A stretch of DNA of 64,000 nt from Reticulitermes speratus (lineage: Eukaryota > Arthropoda > Insecta > Blattodea > Rhinotermitidae). The notes beneath the pieces are model-generated. The model worked only from the letters and a program-made list of their open reading frames with translations. It was not told the DNA's origin and ran no database searches. Positions 1 to 9,633 of the stretch are shown here, one piece after another. The stretch covers positions 21,761,521-21,825,520 of the forward strand of contig JAJKFL010000042.1 in assembly GCA_021186555.1 (NCBI GenBank), given 5' to 3'. Made by a program: the position numbers and the translations under genes. How positions within the stretch are numbered: position 1 is the stretch's first letter; every line of letters begins with the position of its first letter.

Positions 1-203
1 GTAACGAAAAGTTGCCTACATGCATATCCACACTAGAAGGCGGCGGTAAAATCACAGGAAGGGACTGTAAGAGACACGGGATGAGCCAATTCATTCTCGA
101 TAGAAATTAATACTGCAATATTGCAAATTATTTCATATTCAATTGAAAGTATTTTATTCTCAGTCACTAATAAAATTAACAAGAAGCTTCATTGCAAAAC
201 CGC

Positions 204-236
<33 letters not shown>

Positions 237-260
237 GTAATAATAATAATAATAATAATA
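204..260. repeat. (TAA)n microsatellite
   Basis: About 19 TAA triplets with one TAG interruption. It abuts the 3' end of the minus-strand SINE that follows, so it may have grown from the SINE tail. Its reverse translation gives a run of tyrosines, which is not a gene. Confidence 0.95.
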
Positions 261-425
261 GGCGAGGTTGTCTCTGTCACGCGATGAAGGCACACGAGGT
301 AGTAGAAGTATAGCTCCACTCATTCTTAACCTCGACAATATGTACGGTTGAGTGGTCAGCTTCACTCCCAGGCCGCTTTGCCCCGGGGAAACAGCCCCCC
401 GGCATCCATTTAACACGACGCTAGG
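261..425 (-). mobile_element. SINE family A, 3' part
   Basis: On the minus strand it carries the family A body: a TGGGGCCC-like block, the CCCCGGGG block, the AACCTC..TTAAGAATGAGTGGAG block, then CCTTCAT and the tail. The tRNA-like head is missing, so it is 5' truncated. Identity comes from comparison with the full-length copies at 5881 and 47910. Confidence 0.75.
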
Positions 426-1651
426 CGGGCCCCAGAGCAGCAGTTGTAAGTCGAGCGAGGTAATCCTTTCACAGCTACAGCCAAATTTAAATAGTCGTTG
501 CATGCTTTGTTACAGAACATGAACCTCTCGAAGTGGGCACTTTCATGTACAGTATAAAACTAATATCAATGAAACAAGAATCAACAGTCATCGTAACTAT
601 ATTTTAATAGCTACAAAGAACACCATCACTGAAGGAAAAACATGGCATGAAAACTAACTATACAACAGAACAAATTGGTAAAATCTTTCGGAAGCCAGGC
701 GATTTTAACACCACAATAAATTAACTACATGTGATATATTCACATAAACGATCCACATTATACCATTCTATTAATATTATTATTATATAAAGTTATTAAT
801 AATTATTTAAACGAAAACGTAATACCAATGAAAGAATACCAACCTTTCATTCTACGTTTGGACAACGTGTTTCCTTCATTTACTGGAATCATGAGGATCA
901 TTTATGTTCAAGTTCCACAAGTATGAAAATATTATTTCGTAGTACTTTGATGTAGTACATCTGTTCTTTCATTTTGCTGCATACTAACGCGGAAGGGCCA
1001 CGTTAAATACAGAATCTTTCGTGATAAAACCAAAGATGTAGTCTTACATAACTTCATGGTCTGCTTACAAATCTGCACTTCCTTCCGAACGGCAGTGAAA
1101 ATAAACACAATTGACTGCAACGAGATGTCACTACTAGCATGCTGTACGGAGAGCATTCAGATAATGAACTGTAGCAAACATGTACTGCTACTCTGGAATG
1201 AACAAAAGCAACTCGTTGTGAATTTTATTCTGCTTCCGTAAATATTTGATTTGCAACACTTGCTCAAATATGTTGCAGTTTAGCTAAAAAGTATCTATCA
1301 ATATTTGACTTACAAACATGTTCGAATATCTGTCCGTTTAGCTAAACATTCTTTACTGCTATTATAGCGCTACACAACCGAGGTGATCACATGAACACTT
1401 ACAAGATCGGTGGTACCATGTTTACAACAGCTAGCCACAGTAACAAATTCACTTCAAATTCTCACACCATTTCTCTGATAACCATTTTAGTATTATCTCT
1501 TAATCCATTCCTATATTTCCCAGATGGTCTCATGAGTTTTCTCTACCAAAATCACTTCTCCCGCTCAATCAGCATAGTGACCGGTTATGGTCTGGGCGAC
1601 CGACGTTCCATTTCCACCAGGGGCATAATATTTTTCCCCCCTTTTCATCAA
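426..1651. other. no recognisable feature
   Basis: AT-rich sequence. Two short frames overlap on opposite strands near 930-1240, with no recognisable domain, and nothing here is repeated elsewhere in the window by eye. Confidence 0.5.
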
Positions 1652-1826
1652 AGTGTGCAGAACCAGCTCTGGGGCGCACTCAGCCTCCGATACATACCGT
1701 GCTTGCTTTACCCCGGGGTCAAAGCAAAAGAGATGTGAATTTGACCATTCATCTCCATCTAGTACCGAGGTTAAGAACGTGTACTTTCATTCCTCCGTAC
1801 TTTTTCATGGCGCGATGCCTAATTAA
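1652..1826 (+). mobile_element. SINE family A, diverged 3' part
   Basis: Contains CTCTGGGGCGCACTCAGCCT, CCCCGGGGTCAAAGC, CATCTAGTACCGAGGTTAAG and TTTTTCATGGCGCG in the family order. The head and the terminal CTTTACC tail are absent. It is more diverged than the copy at 47910, so probably older. Confidence 0.7.
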
Positions 1827-3310
1827 TCACATCTTTTACCATTTCAACCTAACTTCCGAACGTTATTTAGGCTATGTAAAAAGTGGTTTACTTAGATTTA
1901 AAAAAAAACCTACGATTCTCTTACACAAGCTGAATCAGCAGTTGCAAGATACTGTGATATTCCTACGGTAGGCGAAATACCATCTACGTAACAAACAAAG
2001 GGCTTACAGCAAGAGGATATCACGAGACAGCGCACTTCATTTTACGTATTTCGGACGTCTACGAAGACTATACTTACTCATCCAAAACGCTGTTCGCTAA
2101 AAAAGTTAGTGGAACAATAATTTGGAAGATTCGGCCAGCTCTCGTCAAAAACACACAAAATACTATGGCCTTTCTCTATGCACTCCTGCTCAATTTAATA
2201 CCTTACGCGGTTATCGGTGGCGTTCTGTAAACTAGGGTTACCACATATCCGTCACAAGAAAAGAGTACATTTCCTGCTTATCGACCATAAAAAACAGAAC
2301 ACACCAGCCAAAAAGGAGGTTACAAAAGAGAACATATAGTCAAAATGTTATTCAATAAAATTAAAACTGTCGTTTTAAAGAAACTATACAAAATTAAAAA
2401 CAAAATTATTCAAGTTTGTACACAATGCAAACCTAGGGCTTCGTCTTTCGCCAGTTCTCTAGTCGTCGTTCTTCTTATGGCCATTAATACCTCTGTTATT
2501 CTCTGTTATACCATTTATTCTCCGCTCATTATGTAATCACGCACAAGGAGAAAATAAGATGTAACGAATAGTGCCGAAGTTTTACTACACATTCCAAACG
2601 TCGACTGCTGTATTCACACGTTTTTATTTTCAGGCTTGGAGAGTGACAATATAATTGCATACTCCTTTAAAAAGTAGTAGATGTTTGTCTTTTAGTACCA
2701 TTAAAATATGCAAAATCATTCGGAAATAACAAATAGTCAAAGACCCACACATTTCTACAAATTTAAAAAAAACCCATCCGGACGGAAGTTTTTGGTTCGG
2801 ACAAGGAGACATATCGAGGAAAAAGCTGACACTTCTCGATTAATCTGAATCACCTCTCTACCTAAGGGCTTCGACAAACACTAAAAGCGGCCTTCCAACT
2901 AAAGCCATAAGTACAACATGATGCAATGTACTCGTGCAGAAGCCTGTATTTTTTCTCAAAATTCGGTAAAAATTTTATTCACAAATTCAAATGTTTACAG
3001 TCCTTGGACATTTATTTACGCTCATAAAAACGTAATTAAATTAAGGTTACTCAAAGAAATATGTGGACATTTTATATCACTATTTCGTTACTAATTCTGG
3101 AATTGCGAATTATTTCATAATCTGCTTAGGAACTTAATCCAATCAAAGTAGCGTCAGCTAAGACGAAAAAGAATGTCTTTATTTCCAATGGTCTTAACTT
3201 AATTATCTCCAGATACAAGACAAGGATCATTTTGGAGGAAATACTGCGTATACAGAGATTCAACGAACGCATATGTCTACTCGCTTTAGGACAGACGTAA
3301 GAACACATTA
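1827..3310. other. no recognisable feature
   Basis: AT-rich. A 63-codon frame at 2345-2536 is lysine-rich with a hydrophobic C-terminus that could suggest a membrane segment, but its composition simply follows the base composition and no family is recognised. Confidence 0.5.
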
Positions 3311-3431
3311 AATATTCTTGGACAGACAGCCGCGTCAAAGTGTAAAAATTTTCCAAAGTTTCAGGGACTGACTGTCCCTGAACCGTCGGAAAATTTTTAC
3401 ACCTTGACGAGGCTGCCTGCCCGAGAATATT
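3311..3431. repeat. 121-bp palindrome
   Basis: Two 58-nt arms (3311-3368 and 3374-3431) around a 5-nt loop. The tip is CAGGGAC-TGACT-GTCCCTG. The arms differ at several positions, so it is old or has decayed symmetrically. It would form a long DNA or RNA hairpin. It may be a small fold-back element; no flanking duplication was identified. Confidence 0.85.
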
Positions 3432-3673
3432 TTGTTGTATCTTGTCACCGCGAGAACTTCAAGGCATATGAAAGAACACATGGTTTTCAAGGATATGAAG
3501 CAATAAATATATTATTAAATACACCGTCAAATGCACCTTTTGTCAGAAACGCGAATACAATTTATATTTTATTCTGGGTTCACCGTGCATTCTCACTAAC
3601 CAATGTCTCACTACCAATTAAATGCACATTTTTTAAAAAAACAATATAAGGTTTCTTTAAAAATCGTCTGAAA

Positions 3674-3722
3674 GGCCCCTACATATGTTTCGATTTTCAA
3701 AAAACCATCATCAGGGGGTCAC
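3674..3722 (-). ncRNA. hammerhead-ribozyme-like motif
   Basis: Read on the minus strand: GACCCC, CTGATGA, U, GGUUUU-UUG-AAAAUC (stem II), GAAAC, AUAUGUA, GGGGCC. Box 1, stem II, GAAA, a short stem III and the stem I pair CCCC/GGGG occur in hammerhead order. One extra U lies between box 1 and stem II, as in most copies in this window. Downstream on the same strand (about 3560-3620) is GTGCATTTAATTGGT, matching the 3' flank of other copies. A second, degenerate motif lies at 3736-3787. Confidence 0.5.
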
Positions 3723-3825
3723 AGAATTGTACTTTTTCAAAATACGTTTCGATTGTTTTGAGGATCATATTCAGGGGCGTGAGAGAACTAGTGAGTAAAA
3801 ATGCCTAAACTTATTCAGTGACATA

Positions 3826-5124
3826 CTAAGGTCGTTCAAATTTAAACGAGAATTCGTTTCTAAAAAATTTATTCACAATAAAATGGAAAAGTTTTACACA
3901 CTACTTTTCAATGTAGTCCCTGTTGACTGACATACACTTGTGCCAACGTTCTGGAAGCTTCTTAATTACAGTTTCAAAGAAGGTTTTCGGTTGCTTGTGT
4001 ATCCAACTTTGCACACCTGCAATGACCTCATCATTATTCCGGAATCTCTTGCCTCCTAAAACCCTCTTCATTGGTCCAAACAAATGATAATCAGATGGAG
4101 CTAAGTCTGGACTGTACGGTGGATGAGGCACGACATCCCACTTCAGTTTCAGTAGAGTTGCCATCGTTAAAGCCGCAGTGTGAGGACGAACGTTCTCCTG
4201 GAGGAAGCAAACTGAATCATGCCTTTTTCTTCGCTTTAAACGGATTGCCGACTTCACTTTTTCATTCAGGAGAGTTGAATAGTACTGCGCATTGATGATC
4301 TTTTGACCAGTGAGAAAGTCCAGGTGAATGATACCCTTGGAATCCCAGAACACAGTAGCCATGATCTTCCCCGCTGAAAAAATTGCTTTCGCTTTTTTTG
4401 GGGGGGTGGAGAATGGGTGTGTTTGCACTTCTTGCTTGCTATTTTTGATTCAGGAGTGAAGTAGTGGACCCAGGTCTCATCACAGGTCACAACTGAGTCC
4501 AAAAATTCGGCTCCTTCTCTCTCGTATCGTTGCGAAAGTTGAGTAACGGCCACTAAACGACTTTCCCTGTGCTCTGGTGACAGAAGCCGTGGGACCCACC
4601 TTGCGCTCACTTTACTGACTTTCAACTCGTTGTGCAGAATTTCTTCAACACTCCCTACACTAATTCCTACTTCCTGTAACAGTTCAAGAACAGTTATGCG
4701 ACGATTAGCCCGAATAAGTTCACCAATTTTCAAAACGTTGTCTGGATTGACAGAAGTTCTTGGTCGCCGAGCGTGACGTTCATTTTCAACACGGTCTCGT
4801 CCTTCTCGAAATGATTTCGCTCAACTGAACACCCTTGGCTGTGACAAACATTCATCCCCAAACTGTGCTTGAAGCCTGGTAAAGATTTCAGAAGGAATGA
4901 CACCTTCCTTCGTGAGAAATTTGATAATTATACGCTGCGCAACACTGCTGGGTACTGCTTGCACTGCCATCTTGATTGCACCTGATGGTTGAGGTGGAGA
5001 GGGACCCGACTAATGTGGGTTGCAAGTTTAAACATGTCATAACATGTCAGCGCAAGCACGTTCATACAAGATGATTTGTGCTCGAGACGGAACTAAATTC
5101 TCGTTTAAATTTGAACGAGACACG
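3826..5124 (-). mobile_element. mariner transposon, complete ends, inactive
   Basis: A ~1.3-kb element bounded by inverted repeats sharing TCGTTCAAATTTAAACGAGA (left near 3832-3854, right near 5094-5120) and flanked by TA at 3824-3825 and 5125-5126, the mariner target site. The length is typical of the family. The transposase lies on the minus strand between the repeats and is broken, so the copy could move only with help in trans, if at all. The outermost 5 bases of the ends differ, so the exact tip is uncertain by a few bases. Confidence 0.9.
3901..4970 (-). pseudogene. mariner transposase, broken
   Basis: Transposases of this family cut and paste DNA at TA using a DD34D acidic triad. The start ATG at 4970 opens MAVQAVPSSVAQR, and an N-terminal helix-turn-helix region follows (KIGELIRANRRITVLELLQE). 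The first catalytic Asp is in TCDETWVHYF. The second motif reads QENVRPH instead of HDNARPH, so Asp is Glu. The third is in SPDLAPSDYHLF, with exactly 34 residues between the last two acidic positions. Breaks seen: an in-frame TGA near 4826 where Trp is usual, and a frameshift at the T/G homopolymer near 4393-4407. About 350 residues in total, normal for mariner. Confidence 0.92.
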
Positions 5125-5126
5125 TA

Positions 5127-5880
5127 CTTTACATGGTTTACGGAATACTAATGTTTTTGTATATTATATATACATATATGTAATATACATACACATTTGT
5201 GAGCTTAAGCATTTATCCATTTTAAGAGCATTTGGAGTTACAAATGCACATACTCGTATATATATTCGTGTTTTATGTACTTACACACGTACATAAAACA
5301 CTATAAGCAAACGTCAACCACGCTGAAAGTATTTTACTGAATAAGTCATATGTTCGACACTGCCAAAAAAAAAAAAAAAAAAAAAAAAAACACTTTGGTC
5401 AACACTCTTCTCACCACCATAAGAATGGCCGTGAAACTTGGACGAAGCATGCAGGGCTTTATGTCAACACACTGTGTTTTAGTTTCATACAATAGGTCTC
5501 ACATTTTGTTACAAGTAACATTTGATGGAATATGTAATCCATTATCGAGACGGAAAGCAAACGAAAAAGACTGAACTTAAGTGAAGTCAGTACGGAAGGA
5601 ACGCTCCTGGATCTTTGCACAACACGGATAACAATATCACCGTAAACGATACTAAAAAGCCCGAGAAAGTTCTCCGACTACCAACAGTAATGTGTGGTGC
5701 ATGAAACTAAACTGGGGCAGATGCTGTCGACCTAGAACAATAGCAAAATAGCGATATAAAGTTCCTACCGAATTGCATAATGACGGCAGCATTCGACCCA
5801 AGGCTAGCAGACCTATATCTCGGCAGTCGACACACCAACATACAGGTTCCTTAGTTTAACTGACAACCTATCTTTTGTTG
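5127..5880. other. low-complexity stretch, no gene
   Basis: Holds an AT-rich TATATAC-type stretch at 5158-5195 and a 26-base A run at 5365-5390. No coding signal. The A run could be a retroposon tail, but no matching body or duplication was found beside it. Confidence 0.6.
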
Positions 5881-6165
5881 TGGGCCGGGATAGCGTAGTC
5901 GGTACAGCGACTCGCTACGGGCTGGACGGCCAGAGGATCGAATCCCGGGGAGGGCGAGATTTTCTGCACCCGTCCAGACCGGCCCTGGGGCCCACCCAGC
6001 CTCCTCTACAATGGGTACCGGGTCTCTTTCTCGGGAGTAAAGCGGCCGGGGCGTGGCGTTCACCACCCACCCCAAAGTAAGGCCGAGGTTAAAGAGAGAG
6101 TAAATCTAAATCTATACTCCTCCTCTGGGTCTTCATGGCCTGTACTGGGGTGAACTTTACCTTTC
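5881..6165 (+). mobile_element. SINE family A, full length
   Basis: Complete copy of about 285 bp: a tRNA-like head with internal Pol III boxes, a body containing CCGGCCCTGGGGCCCACCCA, GGGTACCGGGTCTCTTTC, a GAGGTTAAAGAGAGAG block and TCTTCATGGCCTGTACTGG, then the tail GTGAACTTTACCTTTC. It is the reference for the fragments elsewhere in the window. No convincing flanking duplication could be read. Confidence 0.88.
5891..5945 (+). promoter_or_regulatory. internal Pol III A and B boxes of the SINE
   Basis: Box A TAGCGTAGTCGGT at 5891-5903 and box B GGATCGAATCC at 5935-5945, with 31 bases between them, normal tRNA-type spacing. They match the consensus TRGYNNAGTNGG and GGTTCGANTCC closely and would direct RNA polymerase III transcription of the SINE. 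Confidence 0.75.
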
Positions 6166-6570
6166 AACTACCGTTTGTCACTTCCCGCCACTAATCAGCC
6201 GCGCATGTGGTCTGTCGGCCGGGCAGGCTATGTTAACACGATAAACTAGGCCGACAGGAACTGGCAGCCGATAATTACCAGATAAAATATTGACCCTATA
6301 CTAGAACACACACATACCAAAGATGAACTCTAAAACTACACAGACTATGAATGTCTTGGTCGACTGCAAACGTTTGGTATCGGCTCACACTTCGCAGACT
6401 ATCTTAAAACACGGCATAGAATGGGGGGACTTTGTATGTAACTTTCACCGTTTTCAAAATAGCGCACGTAAATCTGTAAATCGGGTTCGATCTCTGTACG
6501 TCGGGAAAGCAGCAAGTAGCCTGCCGCAGCATCGTGAAATAACCAAAAGCAAAGGCTCACGCCAAGTAGG
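6166..6570. other. no recognisable feature
   Basis: Unique-looking sequence between two SINE copies. A short imperfect inverted pair, GTCGGCC and GGCCGAC, occurs near 6213-6255. Confidence 0.45.
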
Positions 6571-6830
6571 CGTATGGTGAAATGGACTCACTCTTTCACG
6601 CATTCTTACTCTCAGTATCACGCAGTGAGTGATTAGCTTCATGACCCGACCGCTTTACCCCAGGGAAAGGGCTCCCGGTACCAGAGGATTGATGGGCCTC
6701 ACTGTCGGGATACTATGAACAGAAAAATCTTTCGTCCCGATCGGGAACCGAACCCCGGTTCCTCGGTTTTCCAGCTCGTAATTTTGCCACTGTACCGACC
6801 GAGGTACGGAACCGACCAAATCGTCCGTTA
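6571..6830 (-). mobile_element. SINE family A, nearly full length
   Basis: Minus-strand copy. It reads GGTACGGAACCGA..CCGAGGAACCGGGGTTCGG for the head, with a GGTTCGGTTCCC-type box B, then the family body with CCCTGGGGTAAAGCGG and GAGTGAGTCCATTTC. The head differs from the copy at 5881, so it may be a subfamily. Confidence 0.75.
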
Positions 6831-6864
6831 TAGACCGCTCTCACAAAGAACACGATGACTATAC

Positions 6865-7625
6865 GATGACGATAAGATACGTGCCCAGCACACCAGAGGC
6901 AATCCACCCAGGCGATACGCACTGCTTAAGTATGAACATGTCATCAGACGAACAGGACGTATTTGTTACATGGTGGATGAGAAGACTGAAGAAGAAGGTA
7001 ACACGAAGGCAGTACTGGGGTTCACACTTACTTCAACAGAAGTGGTGAACTCGGCAGTGTTATAGTCACAGAACCAGACCAGGACCGCGAAAGATTTAGA
7101 TCATTTTATACACAACGACAAGGGGAGGTTTACATTTTTGTTCTTGCTTGAATAACTAGGATCTTGCCAGTCATAGAAGACGAAATGTTCTCCAGTAACT
7201 TTCACGAGTTTAATATGTGCTTCCTCACTTGTGCTTTGCATAAACAAGCAAAGCATTTTAAAAGCCCTTTAGGTTTGCACCTTGTGGCGATATGTTTGCG
7301 ACAGACGACACGTCATGCTGAGACGTCATCGTATCGTATCCACCCGCCGTAAACATGTCACCTTCAGCGAGGTCCGACGTTAAACAAAGGGTTCAGTCGC
7401 ATCGTAAGCAAATCGTATCGACATCTTATCGCCATCGTACCTTAAGCAGCGTCCTGAGCGAGAGACAGGGAGCTCTCATACTGGACACTACTTAAGATAC
7501 AATGACGATAATATCGTCTGAGCGAATCGCCTCCGGTGTGCGACGCACACACCGTGTCGTATCTATCGTATCGCCATCGAATTGACATAGTATCTCAAGT
7601 AGTGTCCTGTGTGACAGCGGTCATT
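6865..7625 (+). mobile_element. PIF/Harbinger remnant, probable
   Basis: Inverted end sequences: left (6868-6925) has GCACACCAGAGGCAATCCA; right (7504-7570), reverse-complemented, has GCACACCGGAGGCGATTCGC. Both are followed by a GGCGATA-like block and a CTTAAGTA block. Extra direct copies of the motif TATCGCCATCG occur at 7430 and 7572. Between the ends lies the start of a Harbinger-like transposase. Exact ends and target duplication were not resolved. Confidence 0.45.
6932..7120 (+). pseudogene. Harbinger transposase N-terminus, broken
   Basis: From ATG at 6932 the frame reads MNMSSDEQDVFVTWWMRRLK, then KKKVTRRQYWGSHLLQQKW and a stop near 7046. RRxYWxHPLL is the usual N-terminal signature of PIF/Harbinger nucleases; here Pro is replaced and a frame change follows. 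In another frame DQDRERFRSFYTQR resembles the next conserved block. Only ~60 of the usual ~400 residues can be seen. The nuclease function is known for the family and is not possible for this fragment. Confidence 0.42.
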
Positions 7626-7950
7626 CTCTACATTAAGACGCAATATGTAATTCCGTTTATCTATTGCTGTCGGGTTCAACCTAAGAAATGCATCGCAAAT
7701 CATGACGCTAATTAATGACACCGCAGTGCAAAAGCGAACAAATAGGTCTGCCCCTTCCAACCTATACTTCTGTGCGCCGAACACTGTTGGTTTGTGAAAC
7801 GTGGCCTTTTTTTTTTTGACAGTCACACAGCTTATGCAAGCCATTTTCATATCTCAATTTTGCTCCAAGGTGCAGACCGCTGATTGGGGCATACGCCCGA
7901 ACTTCAAGTTTGACGCGATTTTTTCTCCAACATTTGTCAGAGGGAAATCA
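7626..7950. other. no recognisable feature
   Basis: Short frames on both strands, a T9 run at 7807-7818, and no resemblance to other parts of the window. Confidence 0.4.
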
Positions 7951-8256
7951 AACATTGAGAACCAGTTGTCTTCTGGACTTTGTCCATCGTCCGGATAAAA
8001 TATAAAAATATAAAATCACGACGTTTCAGAAGCTAGTTCTTCCGTTTTCAGGTGAAGGGAGGGGAGACACCTACTCAGATGGGTCCTTTAGACCGAGCCA
8101 ATCTCAATCACTCGGTCTAAAGGACCCATCTGAGTAGGTGTCTCCCTCCCTTCACCTGAAAACGGAAGAACCAGCTTCCGAAACGTCGTGATTTTATATT
8201 TTTATATTTTATCCGGACGATGGACAAAGTCCAGAAGACAATTGGTTCTCAATGTT
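7951..8256. repeat. 306-bp near-perfect palindrome with hammerhead-like arms
   Basis: Arms 7951-8097 and 8111-8256 around a 13-base loop. They are nearly identical, so either recent or maintained by gene conversion. Each arm holds a motif CTGAAAA, CGGAAG-loop-CTTCCG, AAACGTCG pointing outward (right arm near 8150-8185, left arm near 8026-8055 on the minus strand). This resembles the hammerhead layout with box 1 altered (CTGANGA expected), so catalysis is doubtful. Confidence 0.85.
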
Positions 8257-8657
8257 AGACACCATCGTCAGAACCTTTTAGAATCAAACATGTATCCTTT
8301 CTGGAATCCGTAAATTCTTAGGTCGTGTTTAGTATTACGATTCTTATCAGTAACATCCCGAGACCGTGTCACAACTCGTAATCTGCACAATGGGATCCTT
8401 GTCCCATTAGTGGGTCCAAGGGAGAAATTGTGGCGGGCAAAATTCCGCAAGTACAATAAGGTACATCTGAACAACAAGTCAATAATCGAAGACCACACTT
8501 TTTGCAACAAACTTAAAATAAAGTTGTCCGAAAACGTTTAAATTAAATCGCATAACTTAGATAAAATAATCAAAACTAACACACAAAAATCACCTCTGTA
8601 CGACAAAATTACAAAAAAAAGAATTTTATATTACATGTACCGTGCATTCTGTCATAA
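8257..8657. other. spacer between two palindromes
   Basis: AT-rich sequence with several A runs. It separates the 306-bp palindrome from the next one. No coding or repeat signal. Confidence 0.4.
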
Positions 8658-9038
8658 GTTTAAGTCAAACCAACCAATGCACAAGAATTACTAACAAAGT
8701 ATACTTGGAACTCCAACAAACGTTTCGGAAATGAAGTTGCCATCCTCAGGGGGCGCATCAAAGAATCACAAACATCCACGGCATCCAAATACACACACAT
8801 TCGGCATTATAATGAAAGCACACATGCCGCTCACAACTGGGCATCAGTTCATGTTAATGTTGTAAGCGGCATGTGTGCTTTCATTATAATGCCGAGTGTG
8901 TGTGTATCTGGATGCCGTGGATGTTTGTGATTCCTTTATGTGCCCCCTGAGGATGGCAACTTGATAGCCGAAGCGTATGTAGGGGTTCTAAGTATACTTT
9001 GCTAATAATTATTGTGCATTGGTTGGTTTGACTTAAAC
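8658..9038. repeat. 381-bp palindrome with paired hammerhead-like motifs
   Basis: Two 180-nt arms (8658-8837, 8859-9038) around a 21-nt loop. Each arm carries, reading outward from the centre, CCCC, CTGAGGA, TGGC..stem II.., a GAAAC-like box (GAAGC on the right arm), ATGT-like stem III, TA, GGGG. The right motif is 8941-8987 (+), the left 8707-8752 (-). The arms end in GTGCATTGGTTGGTTTGACT, which recurs almost unchanged at the end of the 38-kb palindrome. It looks like a head-to-head pair of Penelope-type terminal repeats. Confidence 0.8.
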
Positions 9039-9412
9039 CTACAAAAAAGAACTTATTGAATTGTAGAAATCGCATACGAATTTTTGCACGCGGTGCAGCT
9101 TCAGTGTTACCACAGTTCACACAATCCACGTATAAATTTCTTCGCAGCAAAGGCGTCTTATTTCTTTTGAAAGCCTCAGTCGTCTCCTGTTTTGTGTTTC
9201 ACCGTTTTCTAGCGGCAAACTCTTTATGCGTGAAAGTGCCAACTTTTTCCTCGCTTGCTTCGTCTCACCAGCCCTGATCTTTTGGGAATTCAAAGGATAA
9301 CTTCTGGTGACACCCGACTTCTTTCTACACCTGAGCCACTTGGAACCGGCTCAAATCACAAACGGAATAAGTTTCTCAGAGCAAAATAAAGTTAATACCA
9401 ACCTTACTTTCA
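9039..9412. other. no recognisable feature
   Basis: A 73-codon frame (9056-9277) spans most of it, but has no motif and shows no codon-bias signal that can be judged by eye. Confidence 0.4.
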
Positions 9413-9633
9413 GGCTTCAGCCGCGATGTTGATGAGATCTGCGCTCTTCTGCCATATTACGTGGCGTCGTGTGGTTAATTGTTTACCGACGTTTCGGGAT
9501 AACGTATCGGTCCCATCTTCACGGGCATGACTCTTGACCAGTGACGATGGAACCGATACGTTGTCCCGAAACGTCGGTAAACAATTACCACACGACGTCG
9601 CGTAATATGCCAGAAGAGCGCAGATATCATCAA
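9413..9633. repeat. palindromic repeat, family P4
   Basis: Arms 9429-9523 and 9539-9633 are nearly exact inverted copies. The left arm continues outward to 9413 with CAGGCTTCAGCCGCGATGTT, which has no partner on the right. The core TTTACCGACGTTTCGGGA and CCCATCTTCACGGG is shared with the copy at 48929. The reverse frames (CALLAYYATSCGNCLPTF) are translations of this repeat, not a gene. It contains a weak hammerhead-like order, GTGANGA..stem..GAAAC. Confidence 0.85.
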